From assembly GCF_913053745.1 (NCBI RefSeq), contig NZ_CAJXGF010000016.1, positions 1 through 47,463 of the forward strand: 47,463 nucleotides of DNA, given 5' to 3'. The notes under the pieces are model-generated. The model worked only from the letters and a program-made list of their open reading frames with translations. It searched no databases and had not been told where the DNA came from. This DNA is from an uncultured Nitratireductor sp. GTDB lineage: Bacteria; Pseudomonadota; Alphaproteobacteria; Rhizobiales; Rhizobiaceae. Position 1 is the stretch's first letter; every line of letters begins with the position of its first letter. Below, piece by piece: positions 8,517 to 16,904 of the stretch. The position numbers and the translations under genes are program-made.

Positions 8517-10064
8517 CTATTTCTCGATATAGGCGTCTTTGAAGCCGTCGTTCACGCCGATGGCAGTGGTGACGAGATCTTTCACGTTGCAGCGATAGAT
8601 CGTCGGGAAGCCGAGCTCGAGCAGCCAGGCGACCGGCACGTCGTCCACCAGTTTCTGCTGTGCCTCCGTGTAGAGCGTCTGGCGCTCCTCAGCTGTCACG
8701 GCAACCGCGGCCTTGTCGAAGAGCGCGTCGACTTCCGTGTTCTCGTAGCCCTCGACATTGTTCCACTGCGAACCTTTGGCGATGTTCGTGGAAATGTAGC
8801 TGCGGGCAACGCCGAGTGCCGGATCGCCATACTGGTACAGGTAGGTGAAGGCCATGTCGTAGTCCCACTCGGCCAGCTTCTGGTTCCAGCCGGCGACATC
8901 GGTGGAAACGATCTCGACATTGATGCCGACCTCGCCGAGATTCTGCTTCACGGCCTCGGCCCAGCGCTGCCAGGTTTCGCCATAAGGCAGCGGCAGAAGA
9001 CGCACCGTCTCGCCGTCATAGCCCATCTCGTCGAGCAGGGCCTTGGCCTTTTCCGGATCGTAGTCGTACTGGTTCACGTCGTCGGTATAGAAGCGCGTGG
9101 ACGAGGAGACGGGGCCGGTCGCAACCTTGCCGAGACCGTTCCAAAGCGCGTCGCGGGCGAAGTTGCGGTCCATTGCGTACATGACAGCCTGGCGGAAACG
9201 CTTGTCGGCGGTCGGCCCTTCGCGGTTGTTCAGCCACATCCAGGAGAGCGGGCCGAAATACTCCCAGCCCTTGTCGGTGATGCAGGTGTTGTCCATGTCG
9301 GCGATGCGCTGCACGTCGAAATTCTCGACAGAACCGCCGGGCAGAATATCGACCACGCCGGTTTCGTAAGCGACGGCGCGCGAGGCAGCGTCGGGAATGA
9401 CGTGCCAGTAGATCTCGTCGAGATACGGTTTGCCTTCCTCGTAATAGTCCTCGAACTTGGTGAGCAGGATGTGCGAACCCTTCTCCCATTCGGTGAACTT
9501 GAACGGGCCGGTGCCGATCGGCGTGTTGTTGGCCGGATTGTTCTTGTAGTCCGTGCCTTCATAGATGTGCTTGGGCACCATGGGCATCGTGCCGGCCTCG
9601 AAGATGCCGAGGAAGGGGCCGAAGGGCTGCTTCAGCTTGAAGACCACGGTCGTGTCGTCCGGCGCGGTGATGGATTCCACATGCTCGAGCGAGGTGCGCA
9701 GCCGCGCATGGGTTTCGCGCAGAAAGACATCGGCGGAAAACACGACGTCGGCGGACGTGAAGGGTTCGCCGTCATGCCACTTGATGTTGTCGTGCAGTTT
9801 GAACGTGTAGGTCAGGCCGTCCTCGGAGACTTCCCAGGACTTTGCGAGCTGCGGCATGGGCTGCAGCTTTTCGTCGTAGCGCAGCAGGCCCTCGTAGATC
9901 TGGCCGGCGACCATCTGGGTCGGGCCGTTCTGCACCAGGCCCATCATCAGGCTCGGCGGCTCGGGCTGGATCACCACATTGGCTCGCCCGCCCTCAACGG
10001 GCTCGGCATGAAGCGCGGTCGAGACCAGCATGGCCGCGGCGAGTGTCGTCAGTCGTTTCAGCAT
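8517..10064 (-). CDS. ABC transporter solute-binding protein, family 5 (DppA/OppA type)
   Basis: A 515-residue periplasmic binding protein with a clear signal peptide (MLKRLTTLAAAMLVSTALHA, cut before EPVEG). It has family 5 landmarks: YEGLLRYDEKLQPMPQLAKSW, the DNIKWHDGEPFTSADVVFS segment and PIGTGPFKFTEW. Such proteins deliver dipeptides, oligopeptides, N-acyl amino acids, opines or glycosides to Dpp-type permeases. The ATG at 10064 is set by the signal peptide. The gene follows the aldolase-type gene by 87 nt. Ligand identity is not deducible, but the hydrolase genes downstream suggest an acylated amino compound. Confidence 0.93.
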   Translation of the reverse strand: MLKRLTTLAAAMLVSTALHAEPVEGGRANVVIQPEPPSLMMGLVQNGPTQMVAGQIYEGLLRYDEKLQPMPQLAKSWEVSEDGLTYTFKLHDNIKWHDGEPFTSADVVFSADVFLRETHARLRTSLEHVESITAPDDTTVVFKLKQPFGPFLGIFEAGTMPMVPKHIYEGTDYKNNPANNTPIGTGPFKFTEWEKGSHILLTKFEDYYEEGKPYLDEIYWHVIPDAASRAVAYETGVVDILPGGSVENFDVQRIADMDNTCITDKGWEYFGPLSWMWLNNREGPTADKRFRQAVMYAMDRNFARDALWNGLGKVATGPVSSSTRFYTDDVNQYDYDPEKAKALLDEMGYDGETVRLLPLPYGETWQRWAEAVKQNLGEVGINVEIVSTDVAGWNQKLAEWDYDMAFTYLYQYGDPALGVARSYISTNIAKGSQWNNVEGYENTEVDALFDKAAVAVTAEERQTLYTEAQQKLVDDVPVAWLLELGFPTIYRCNVKDLVTTAIGVNDGFKDAYIEK

Positions 10065-10151
10065 GGCTTTCGTTCCCCTTTTTTTTGCTGCCCGGCGAAA
10101 GGCCGTTCTCCTTTGACCGTGCCGGAAAGTTGGCTTTGCTTTTCTCCCGCC

Positions 10152-10931
10152 TCAGGCGACGAGGTCGGGATAGTGCTTGATGGCGAGGCGCTGGAAGGCG
10201 TCCCATTGCGGATCGGGTTTGTTGCCGGTGTGATGCGTGTCCCAGCCTTCGTATTGACGGGCGGTCTTCTCGGCCAGTTCCTCGGCGATGCGGACCTGCT
10301 TTCCACCGGACGACATGATGGCGAGCTGGGCGCGGCAGGCGCGCTCCATGTTGAACATCAGCGCGAAGGCCTCGCCCACCGTGCGGCCGCATGTGAGCAG
10401 ACCGTGATTGCGCAGGATCATGACATTGCGTTCGCCGAGATCGGCCACAAGCCGCTCGCGCTCCGCCAGATCGAGCGCAATGCCCTCATAGTCGTGGAAA
10501 GCGAGCCGATTGTGAAACTGCAGCGACCACTGGTTCAGCGGAAGGATGCCCTCTTCCATGGAGGAGATGGCCACGCCCGCCACCGTATGCGTGTGCAGCA
10601 CGCAGTGCACATCCGGGCGGGCCGCATGCACCGCGCTATGAATGGTGAAGCCCGCCTTGTTGATGCCGGCGCCGTAATTGTCGCGCAGGATATCGCCGTC
10701 GATATCCACGGTGACGAGGCTCGACGCCGTCACCTCGTCGAAACGCAGGCCGAACGGATTGATGAGAAAGGCATGCTCGCCCTCATCCTCCGGCGCGCGG
10801 GCCGAGATGTGCGTGAAGATGCTGTCATCCAGATTGTAGTGCGCGATCAACCGATAGGCAGCGGCGAGTTCGATGCGTTCACGGGGCTGCTCGGCATCGG
10901 TCCCGGTTACAGGTTGCGATTGAACGTTCAT
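10152..10931 (-). CDS. Class II aldolase/adducin family protein
   Basis: A 259-residue cytoplasmic protein of the class II aldolase/adducin fold. Metal-binding His residues are visible in VLHTHTVAG and in LRNHGLLTCG. The position that carries the catalytic Glu in fuculose-phosphate-type aldolases (the SSE region before the HTH motif) reads KAGFTIHSAVHAARPDV, without Glu, which is common in the adducin-like branch whose reaction is poorly known. I place the start at ATG 10931 because AGGGAG lies just upstream; an upstream TTG extension to 11057 would run into the operator palindrome. It is the first gene of the eight-gene unit and is divergent from the GntR gene. Confidence 0.88.
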   Translation of the reverse strand: MNVQSQPVTGTDAEQPRERIELAAAYRLIAHYNLDDSIFTHISARAPEDEGEHAFLINPFGLRFDEVTASSLVTVDIDGDILRDNYGAGINKAGFTIHSAVHAARPDVHCVLHTHTVAGVAISSMEEGILPLNQWSLQFHNRLAFHDYEGIALDLAERERLVADLGERNVMILRNHGLLTCGRTVGEAFALMFNMERACRAQLAIMSSGGKQVRIAEELAEKTARQYEGWDTHHTGNKPDPQWDAFQRLAIKHYPDLVA

Positions 10932-11046
10932 CGATGTCTCCCTGCGCGAACCGCCCACGCGTCGAACGGTATTTGACTGTGCGTTTCGGCTCCCCTCAGA
11001 GCCGTTTGTATGCGCAACAGGCAAGCACAGGCGCGACGAAGTGTCA

Positions 11047-11058
11047 ATTGTCGACAAT
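11047..11058. promoter_or_regulatory. Palindromic operator, likely for the GntR/FCD regulator
   Basis: Perfect 12-bp palindrome ATTGTCGACAAT in the region between the divergent aldolase-type gene (start 10931) and the GntR gene (start 11143). It resembles the short TTGT/ACAA palindromes bound by FCD-type GntR regulators. Control of both directions is inferred from position. Confidence 0.6.
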
Positions 11059-11142
11059 CGGCATTTGGCGTGTCATACTTCCATGGAAGACGCTGCGCCT
11101 TTGTGGCAATGCGCTGGAATGAGAATTTCAAGGACGACAACG

Positions 11143-11817
11143 GTGAACGTGTTCTCGGAAGTGTCCACGACGGATCTGGTCACACAGATCGCCCGGCAAA
11201 TCACCGAGGCGATCGTGACCGGCCAATTGAAACCGGGTGCGCGGCTGACGGAACTGCAATTATCGCGTGAGTTCGGCACCAGCCGCGCGCCGGTGCGCGA
11301 GGCGGCGCGGCTTCTTGAAAGCCAGGGGCTCGTCACCTTCTCGCCGCGTCGTGGTTTCTTCGTGCGCACGTTCGGCGCAACCGAGATGCGCGACATTTAC
11401 GAGTTGCGTATCGGCCTCGAGCTCCACGCGGGATCCCTGGCCGTCGAACGGGCGACCGAAGCCGACATTGTCGCCTTGGAAAAGCAGTTGGGCCGCCTTT
11501 ACGGAACGGCCGATCAGGCATCTATCGAGACCCAGATTTTCGAGGATTTCGCGTTTCACCGCATGCTATGCGAAGCTGGCGGCAATGCGCGCCTGATCAA
11601 GGTTTACGATGAGCTGGCCACGGAAATGCGCGCCGGTATTACCCTGATCGGCAAGCTTTATGACGATCCGCAGCGCATGGCCGAAACGCATGAGCCGATC
11701 ATGGAGGCGCTGAGAAATCGCGACGGCGCCGTGCTGCGCGAGGCTCTGCGATATCACATCGCCGTGGCGCGCGATGCGGTTGTCGCGCTGTTCCAGGAAC
11801 TCGAAAAGGGCGCCTGA
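11143..11817 (+). CDS. GntR family transcriptional regulator, FCD (FadR) subfamily
   Basis: A 224-residue regulator: N-terminal winged helix (residues about 10-70, with LTELQLSREFGTSRAPVREAARLLESQGLV split across the recognition helix) and a C-terminal all-helical FCD ligand domain (IYELRIGLE, DFAFHRMLCEAGGN, HEPIMEALRNRD, with metal-binding Asp/His positions). FCD proteins usually bind organic acids. I choose GTG 11143, preceded by AAGGA at a spacing of 8; the reading frame is open further upstream (ATG 11119, GTG 11041) but those starts lack ribosome-binding sites and the latter would overlap the operator. It probably represses the divergent transporter-hydrolase operon until its ligand appears. 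Confidence 0.9.
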   Translation: MNVFSEVSTTDLVTQIARQITEAIVTGQLKPGARLTELQLSREFGTSRAPVREAARLLESQGLVTFSPRRGFFVRTFGATEMRDIYELRIGLELHAGSLAVERATEADIVALEKQLGRLYGTADQASIETQIFEDFAFHRMLCEAGGNARLIKVYDELATEMRAGITLIGKLYDDPQRMAETHEPIMEALRNRDGAVLREALRYHIAVARDAVVALFQELEKGA

Positions 11818-11830
11818 GGACGCCCTTTTC
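11803..11830 (+). terminator. Rho-independent terminator of the GntR gene
   Basis: Perfect 10-bp stem GAAAAGGGCG / CGCCCTTTTC with an 8-nt loop that includes the GntR stop codon. Being flanked by A and T runs, it can act in both directions, serving also the convergent DUF4168 gene. Confidence 0.75.
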
Positions 11831-11858
11831 ATCTCCTGCCTTATAACGCCGTGTCGGC

Positions 11859-12266
11859 TCAGTTCTGCGGCTTGGCAGCGTTGCCGATCATGCCGTTCAG
11901 CTTCTGCGCCAGGGCCTCGTCGGTCTGGGCCGACTGGATGATCTGGTTGTACTCGTCAACGGAAATGCCTTCCGTCTGGTCGACGGCCTGTTCCATCTGC
12001 TGGGTGGCCTCCGCCTGGACCTGCTGTTTCTCGTTGTCCGAGGGCGCATCGCGGAAGCGCTGGCTATACTGCTCCTTCACATCGCTCACGGCGAGAAAGG
12101 CGACCGTGAAGGCCTGCAGCTTCTGATCGTTGAATGCCTGGGCCTGTGGAGCCGGTGACGGCGATGGCACCGCGTCCTGCGCCAGCGCCGGCGAGATCAT
12201 TGCCGCACCGGCGGAAATGGCGAATGCGGCGGCAACTGTGCGCAGTCGTGTTCGAAGCATCATCAT
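11859..12266 (-). CDS. DUF4168 family secreted protein
   Basis: A 135-residue protein with a signal peptide (MMMLRTRLRTVAAAFAISAG, cut after PALAQ), a short Pro/Ala/Ser linker, and a helical domain with QAFTVAFLAVSDVKEQYSQR and EAEQM-like repeats rich in Gln and Glu, ending in a segment (DEALAQKLNGMIG) that matches the DUF4168 pattern. The function of the family is not known; members are small envelope proteins. The start is one of three consecutive ATG codons (12266, 12263, 12260) behind AAGGAAGGAG; 12263 is equally possible. The reading frame is open further upstream but without signal-peptide logic. It stands alone, between two terminators. Confidence 0.8.
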   Translation of the reverse strand: MMMLRTRLRTVAAAFAISAGAAMISPALAQDAVPSPSPAPQAQAFNDQKLQAFTVAFLAVSDVKEQYSQRFRDAPSDNEKQQVQAEATQQMEQAVDQTEGISVDEYNQIIQSAQTDEALAQKLNGMIGNAAKPQN

Positions 12267-12440
12267 GGAACTCCTTCCTTTCGGGTATCTGCCCTTACGG
12301 GTTTTAGAAATGCCCGACCCCGGGTTCATCCCTGGTGCCACAGTCATGAAGAATGTGGCGAGAAGGAAGGAAGCGGTGCGCTGTTCCAATCAATTCGGAT
12401 TGCCGGAAAAAACAAAAAATGAGTCCGTTGTCATGGCAAA

Positions 12441-12470
12441 AGAAAGGCCCCGCCGAAGCGGGGCCTTTCT
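12441..12470 (-). terminator. Rho-independent terminator of the RND efflux operon
   Basis: Perfect 13-bp stem AGAAAGGCCCCGC / GCGGGGCCTTTCT with a 4-nt loop, 7 nt past the stop of the RND gene, followed on the minus strand by CTTTTG. A textbook intrinsic terminator. The rest of 12267-12476 holds only the upstream region of the DUF4168 gene; I see no gene there. Confidence 0.92.
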
Positions 12471-12476
12471 CACGGT

Positions 12477-15400
12477 TCATTCGCCTGCCGGCGCTGGCTG
12501 TGCCTGTCGGCTACGGGGGTCGTCTTCGTCTTCCTCCCTTACCAGCCTCGCCTTCGCGATGAAGGTGTAGAACATCGGAACCACGAACAGGGTGAATGTG
12601 GTGCCGATGATGAGGCCGGTGAAGATGACGAGACCCATTGAATAGCGTGCCGCCGCACCGGCGCCCGCAGCCATGATCAGCGGTACCACGCCCAGCGCCA
12701 TGGCGGCCGTGGTCATGAGAATCGGACGCAGGCGCACCTTTGCCGAGGCAACGATCGCATCGACGCGTGACAGGTCGTGTTCCTCACGCTGCTGGTTGGC
12801 GAACTCCACCATCAAAATGCCGTGCTTGGTGATCAGGCCGATGAGTGTGATCAAGCCCACCTGGGTGTAGATGTTGAGTGTCGACAGGCCCAGGTTGAGC
12901 GGCAGGATGGCGCCGAAGATGGAAAGTGGCACCGTCATCATGATGATGAGCGGGTCGCGGAAGCTCTCGAACTGCGCCGCAAGCACCAGATAGATGACCA
13001 CCACGGCAAGCGTGAAGGCGATCAGAATGGTGTTGCCCTGTTCCACCTCGAGCCGCGACTGGCCGGAATATTCGACGAAGAAGCCGTCCGGCAGCTCACC
13101 CTGTGCGATGTCCTCGATCACGGCAAGACCGTCACCGGTCGAGACACCGGGCACCGGCAGTGCCGAGATCGTTGCCGAGTTGAGCTGGTTGAACTGCTCG
13201 ATCGCGGCGGCGGAAACGTCGGTCGACACGGTGATCACAGCCGAAAGCGGCACCATCTCGCCGGTGGCGCTTCGCACGAAGAAATCGCCCAGCCGTTCGG
13301 GATTCTCGCGATATTCCTGCGGCACCTGCATGATGATGTCGTAGCTGTTGGAATCGCGGTCGAACTGCGCGATCGAACCGCTGCCGACGAGCAGGCTCAA
13401 AGTCGTACCGACGTCGGAGACCGGCAGATTGAGCGCGGCGGCCCGGTTTCGATCCACGGTCACGACAACCTGCTGCGCGTTATAGGCGAGTGAGTTCTGC
13501 ACGACGATGAAACGGCCCGAAGCCTGGGCTTCTTCCTTGATCTTCTCGGCCACCTCGAAGACACGCGCCGAATCGTTTGTCGATTGAATGACCAGCGAGA
13601 TCGGCAGACCGCCGCCGGAACCGGGAAGCGAGGGCGGCGCGAAAACCAGCGCCTCGACGCCGGCGATCTTGGAGAGCCGCGCCTGGATATCCTGCTGGAT
13701 TTCCTTTTGCGACCGCTCGCGGTCCGCCCAATCCTTGAACGCCCACAGCGCGATGCCCGAATTGGTTTGTCCGCCGAAGCCGACGATCGAGAAGTTGGCC
13801 TTCAGCTCGGGCAGATCCTTGGTCAGTTCACGCATCTGCGTTGTGTAGAGCGTGGTGTAGTCGGTTGTCGCATAGGACGGTGCGGTCACGAGCGAGAAGA
13901 GCGCGCCCTCGTCCTCCTCCGGCGCCAGCTCGCCGGACGTGTTCATGAACATGAAGCCGGTGAGCCCAAGAAGCACCAGAACCACCAGAAGCGTGATGGG
14001 ACGGTATTTGAGCGATCCGCTGACCAGCCGTTCATAGAAGTTGGCAAGCCGGTCGAACGTGGTGTCCACGAGCACCTGGAACCGGCTGTGATTGCCACGC
14101 TTGAGTATGCGCGCCGACATCATCGGCGTGATCGTCAGAGCGACGATGCCGGAGATAACCACCGCGCCGGCGAGCGTCATCGCGAACTCGCGGAAGAGCG
14201 AGCCCGTAAGGCCACCGGTAAATGCCAATGGCGCGAAAACCGCGGCCAGGGTGATCGTCATGGCGACGACCGGGCCGGTGATCTCCTTCATGCCCACGAA
14301 AGCGGCGCGCCGTGGCGAAAGCCCTTCCTCGATGTGTCGATGGATGTTCTCAACCACGACGATGGCGTCGTCGACCACCAGGCCGATGGCCAGAACCATG
14401 GCAAGCAGCGACAGGAGGTTGATCGAATAGCCCAGTGTGAAGAGGATGAAACAGACACCGATCAGCGACAGCGGAATGGTGACGATGGGCATCAGCACCG
14501 AACGGAACGAGCCGAGGAACAGAAGAATGATGACGACAACGATCAGCACCGCTTCCATGATGGTCTTGAAGACCTCGTCGATGGATGCGCTGATGGATTC
14601 GGTCGCGTCGTACAGAACCTCGATGCTCATCCCTTCGGGCAGGCTCGACTGGATCGACGGCACCTCTTCGGTTCCCGCGCCCGCCATGTCGAGCGGGTTG
14701 GCGCCCGGTGTCGGGAAGACACCGATGAATGTACCCGGCTGGCCGTTGAAACTGACGACCATATCGGTGCTTTCGGCGGCAAGCTCGATCTCGGCCACGT
14801 CGCGCAGGCGCACGACATCGTCGCCTTTCGCCTTCAGCGGCAGGGCACCGAAAGCTTCCGGCGTCTGCAAGGTCGATTCCATCGAGATCGCATAGGCGAC
14901 GTATTCGTTTTCGGTCTTGCCGGGCGCGGCAAGAAAGTTCGATGCCTGAATGCCCGCCAGCACCTCGGATGCCGTCAGTTCACGGGCTGCAAGACGCACG
15001 GGATCGATCCACACGCGCATCGAATAGTTCGCTGCGCCGATGATCTGCACTTCCGCAACGCCTGGAATGGTCGACATACGCGGACGGATCACGCGCTCGA
15101 TGTATTCCGTGAGCTGCTCGTTGGACATGTTCGGGTTCTGCATCGCCAGATACATGGTGGCGAACTGCATGCCCGTGCCTTTGACGATGGTCGGGTCCTT
15201 GGCTTCGGAGGGCAGCTCGCTGCGCACCTGCTGGACCTTGGACATGACCTCGGTCAAAGCGACGTCCGGATCGGAACCGAGCCGCATCTGCACGCTGACC
15301 GTGCTCGAGGATGGACGGCTCTGCGACGTGACATAATCGACGTTTTCGGTCGTCGCCACGGCGCGCGAAATCGGCGCGGTTATGAAGCCCTGAATGAGGT

Positions 15401-15569
15401 CGGCGCTCGCGCCGGGATAGACCGTGGTGACGGTGATAACCGTCTCCTCGACCTCCGGATACTGACGAACCTGCAGGTTGAACAGACCCTGAAAGCCGAG
15501 CAGCAGGATGAGCAGTCCGAGGACGGTCGATAGGACCGGCCTGCGGATGAAGATATCTGAAAAACTCAT
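12477..15569 (-). CDS. RND family multidrug efflux permease (HAE1 type)
   Basis: A 1030-residue inner-membrane proton antiporter of normal length. It begins MSFSDIFIRRPVLSTVLGLL and shows the two-fold RND arrangement of twelve membrane segments and two large periplasmic loops. Proton-relay residues are intact: the Asp pair in AIGLVVDDAIVVVENIHRH (fourth helix) and Lys in LIGLITKHGILMVEFANQQ (tenth helix). It works with the adaptor at 15566-16735 (4-nt overlap) and an outer-membrane TolC-type channel that is not encoded nearby. Substrates of such pumps include dyes, detergents, antibiotics and plant phenolics; specificity here is unknown. Regulation is probably by the divergent TetR protein. 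Confidence 0.95.
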   Translation of the reverse strand: MSFSDIFIRRPVLSTVLGLLILLLGFQGLFNLQVRQYPEVEETVITVTTVYPGASADLIQGFITAPISRAVATTENVDYVTSQSRPSSSTVSVQMRLGSDPDVALTEVMSKVQQVRSELPSEAKDPTIVKGTGMQFATMYLAMQNPNMSNEQLTEYIERVIRPRMSTIPGVAEVQIIGAANYSMRVWIDPVRLAARELTASEVLAGIQASNFLAAPGKTENEYVAYAISMESTLQTPEAFGALPLKAKGDDVVRLRDVAEIELAAESTDMVVSFNGQPGTFIGVFPTPGANPLDMAGAGTEEVPSIQSSLPEGMSIEVLYDATESISASIDEVFKTIMEAVLIVVVIILLFLGSFRSVLMPIVTIPLSLIGVCFILFTLGYSINLLSLLAMVLAIGLVVDDAIVVVENIHRHIEEGLSPRRAAFVGMKEITGPVVAMTITLAAVFAPLAFTGGLTGSLFREFAMTLAGAVVISGIVALTITPMMSARILKRGNHSRFQVLVDTTFDRLANFYERLVSGSLKYRPITLLVVLVLLGLTGFMFMNTSGELAPEEDEGALFSLVTAPSYATTDYTTLYTTQMRELTKDLPELKANFSIVGFGGQTNSGIALWAFKDWADRERSQKEIQQDIQARLSKIAGVEALVFAPPSLPGSGGGLPISLVIQSTNDSARVFEVAEKIKEEAQASGRFIVVQNSLAYNAQQVVVTVDRNRAAALNLPVSDVGTTLSLLVGSGSIAQFDRDSNSYDIIMQVPQEYRENPERLGDFFVRSATGEMVPLSAVITVSTDVSAAAIEQFNQLNSATISALPVPGVSTGDGLAVIEDIAQGELPDGFFVEYSGQSRLEVEQGNTILIAFTLAVVVIYLVLAAQFESFRDPLIIMMTVPLSIFGAILPLNLGLSTLNIYTQVGLITLIGLITKHGILMVEFANQQREEHDLSRVDAIVASAKVRLRPILMTTAAMALGVVPLIMAAGAGAAARYSMGLVIFTGLIIGTTFTLFVVPMFYTFIAKARLVREEDEDDPRSRQAQPAPAGE

Positions 15570-16735
15570 TGAGCTGCCGCCTCTTCCTTCTTCGGCGTCT
15601 CGTCAGCCGGCTCTTTTGCGGTTTCCTGCGTGCCGGGGTTGATCGTATTGTCGATCGCGACCGGCGTGCCGTTGGACAAGCGGTTCTGACCGGCCGTCAC
15701 GACGACATCGCCAGCTTCGATGCCCGAACGGATTTCCGCCCGGTCTCCGCTGCGGCGGCCGACATTGACGAAAACCTGGCGTGCTTCGAGCTTTTCCTCT
15801 CCGTCTTCACCCTCCTGTGCGTTCTCCGGCTTCCTGGCGACAAACACGTAGTCGCCGTAAAGGCTGGTAACGACGGCGGTCTGCGGCAGCGAGATCACGC
15901 CTTCTTCCTCGGGCAGGATGACCGCCACCTGAACGAACTGGCCGGGTGTGAGCTTGCCGGACGTGTTGTCGATACGCGCCCGCACCGAAACGAGACGGCT
16001 GGAAGGGTCGACCTTCGGGTCGATGCCCGTGATCTCGCCTTCGAACGTCTCGCTGTCGTTGTTCAGCGAAAGCCGAACGGGCTGGCCGATCTTCAGGAGA
16101 CCGAGTTGCTGTTCGGGTACGGTGAAGTCGGCGCGCATCGTCTCGATGTCCTGCAGCGTGGCGACGATCGCACCCGGCGAGAGATACTGGCCGGTATCGA
16201 CGCGCGGAATGCCGATTGTGCCGGAGAACGGCGCGCGCAGTTGACGCTGTTGCAGAACCGCTTCCGCCTTCTCTACCTGGGCCGCTGATGCCTGTGCTGC
16301 GGCTTCTGCGTTTTCAAGCGATACGCCGGAGCTCACGCCGCGGTTGCGCAGCTCACGGGCGCGATCGAGCGCCTGCTGATCGAGCGCGGCTTGCGTGCGT
16401 GTGGCGCTAAGATCGGCTTGCTGGATATTGTCCTCGAGTTGAAGAAGCACGTCGCCCGCATTGATCTGCTGGTTCGCTTCGAAGCGGACGTCGGTGACGA
16501 TGCCGGTGGTCTCCACCGCCAGATCCACGCCCTGGTTGGCATTGACGGTGCCAATGGCTTCGATTGCCGGCGTCCAGCTCGCCTCCTCGGCCTCTACGGT
16601 CGAAACGGTGACGGTGGGAACCGGCATGTCGGCGAAGTATTGCTGGATCGCCTGATCCCGGAACATGTTGAAGCCGACTATGCCACCTGCAACGATTGCA
16701 AGCAGGACAATGGCGATGAGAAGACGCTTGATCAT
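15566..16735 (-). CDS. RND efflux periplasmic adaptor (membrane fusion protein)
   Basis: A 389-residue adaptor anchored by one N-terminal membrane segment (LLIAIVLLAIVAGGIVGFNM) and without a lipobox cysteine. It has the split lipoyl-like domain (VETTGIVTDVRFEANQQINAG and LRAPFSGTIGIPRVDTGQYL), an alpha-helical hairpin with heptad-like Ala/Gln/Glu content between them, and a beta-barrel region. The C-terminus is an acidic, Lys/Glu/Ala-rich tail. It links the RND pump to an outer-membrane channel. Its promoter region is shared with the divergent TetR gene. Confidence 0.93.
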   Translation of the reverse strand: MIKRLLIAIVLLAIVAGGIVGFNMFRDQAIQQYFADMPVPTVTVSTVEAEEASWTPAIEAIGTVNANQGVDLAVETTGIVTDVRFEANQQINAGDVLLQLEDNIQQADLSATRTQAALDQQALDRARELRNRGVSSGVSLENAEAAAQASAAQVEKAEAVLQQRQLRAPFSGTIGIPRVDTGQYLSPGAIVATLQDIETMRADFTVPEQQLGLLKIGQPVRLSLNNDSETFEGEITGIDPKVDPSSRLVSVRARIDNTSGKLTPGQFVQVAVILPEEEGVISLPQTAVVTSLYGDYVFVARKPENAQEGEDGEEKLEARQVFVNVGRRSGDRAEIRSGIEAGDVVVTAGQNRLSNGTPVAIDNTINPGTQETAKEPADETPKKEEAAAQ

Positions 16736-16760
16736 GTCGTCAGACCCCGGAGGCGTTCGG

Positions 16761-16776
16761 AATTAATCGATTAATT
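16761..16776. promoter_or_regulatory. AT-rich 16-bp palindrome upstream of the efflux operon
   Basis: Perfect palindrome AATTAATCGATTAATT, 26 nt upstream of the adaptor start. It may be a second regulator site or overlap the operon promoter. It is different in sequence from the TetR-type site at 16865, so the binding factor is not known. Confidence 0.45.
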
Positions 16777-16864
16777 AACATAAGAGTGGCGCAGATAGCG
16801 ATCTTGTAGTCCTCGAACAAGAGGATATCGCGATCTCGGCTTGCCAAATGTCGCCGCTTTACTG

Positions 16865-16880
16865 TACCGTCTGGACGGTA
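16865..16880. promoter_or_regulatory. TetR operator between the efflux operon and its regulator
   Basis: Perfect inverted repeat TACCGTC-TG-GACGGTA, 25 nt upstream of the TetR start. GACGGT-type palindromes are typical of TetR-family operators at efflux genes. It probably gives autoregulation and control of the divergent RND operon. Confidence 0.7.
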
Positions 16881-16904
16881 TTGTCAACCTGCAGGATGTC
16901 AGGA

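Noticed and set aside
8259..10976. A 905-codon open frame on the plus strand
   Set aside because: It lies antisense to the SBP and aldolase-type genes, which have clear families, signal peptide and ribosome-binding sites. Its own translation has no known pattern; it is an effect of high GC content.
13584..15533. A 649-codon open frame on the plus strand
   Set aside because: Antisense to the RND pump gene; its Arg/His/Asp-rich, low-complexity translation shows no domain.
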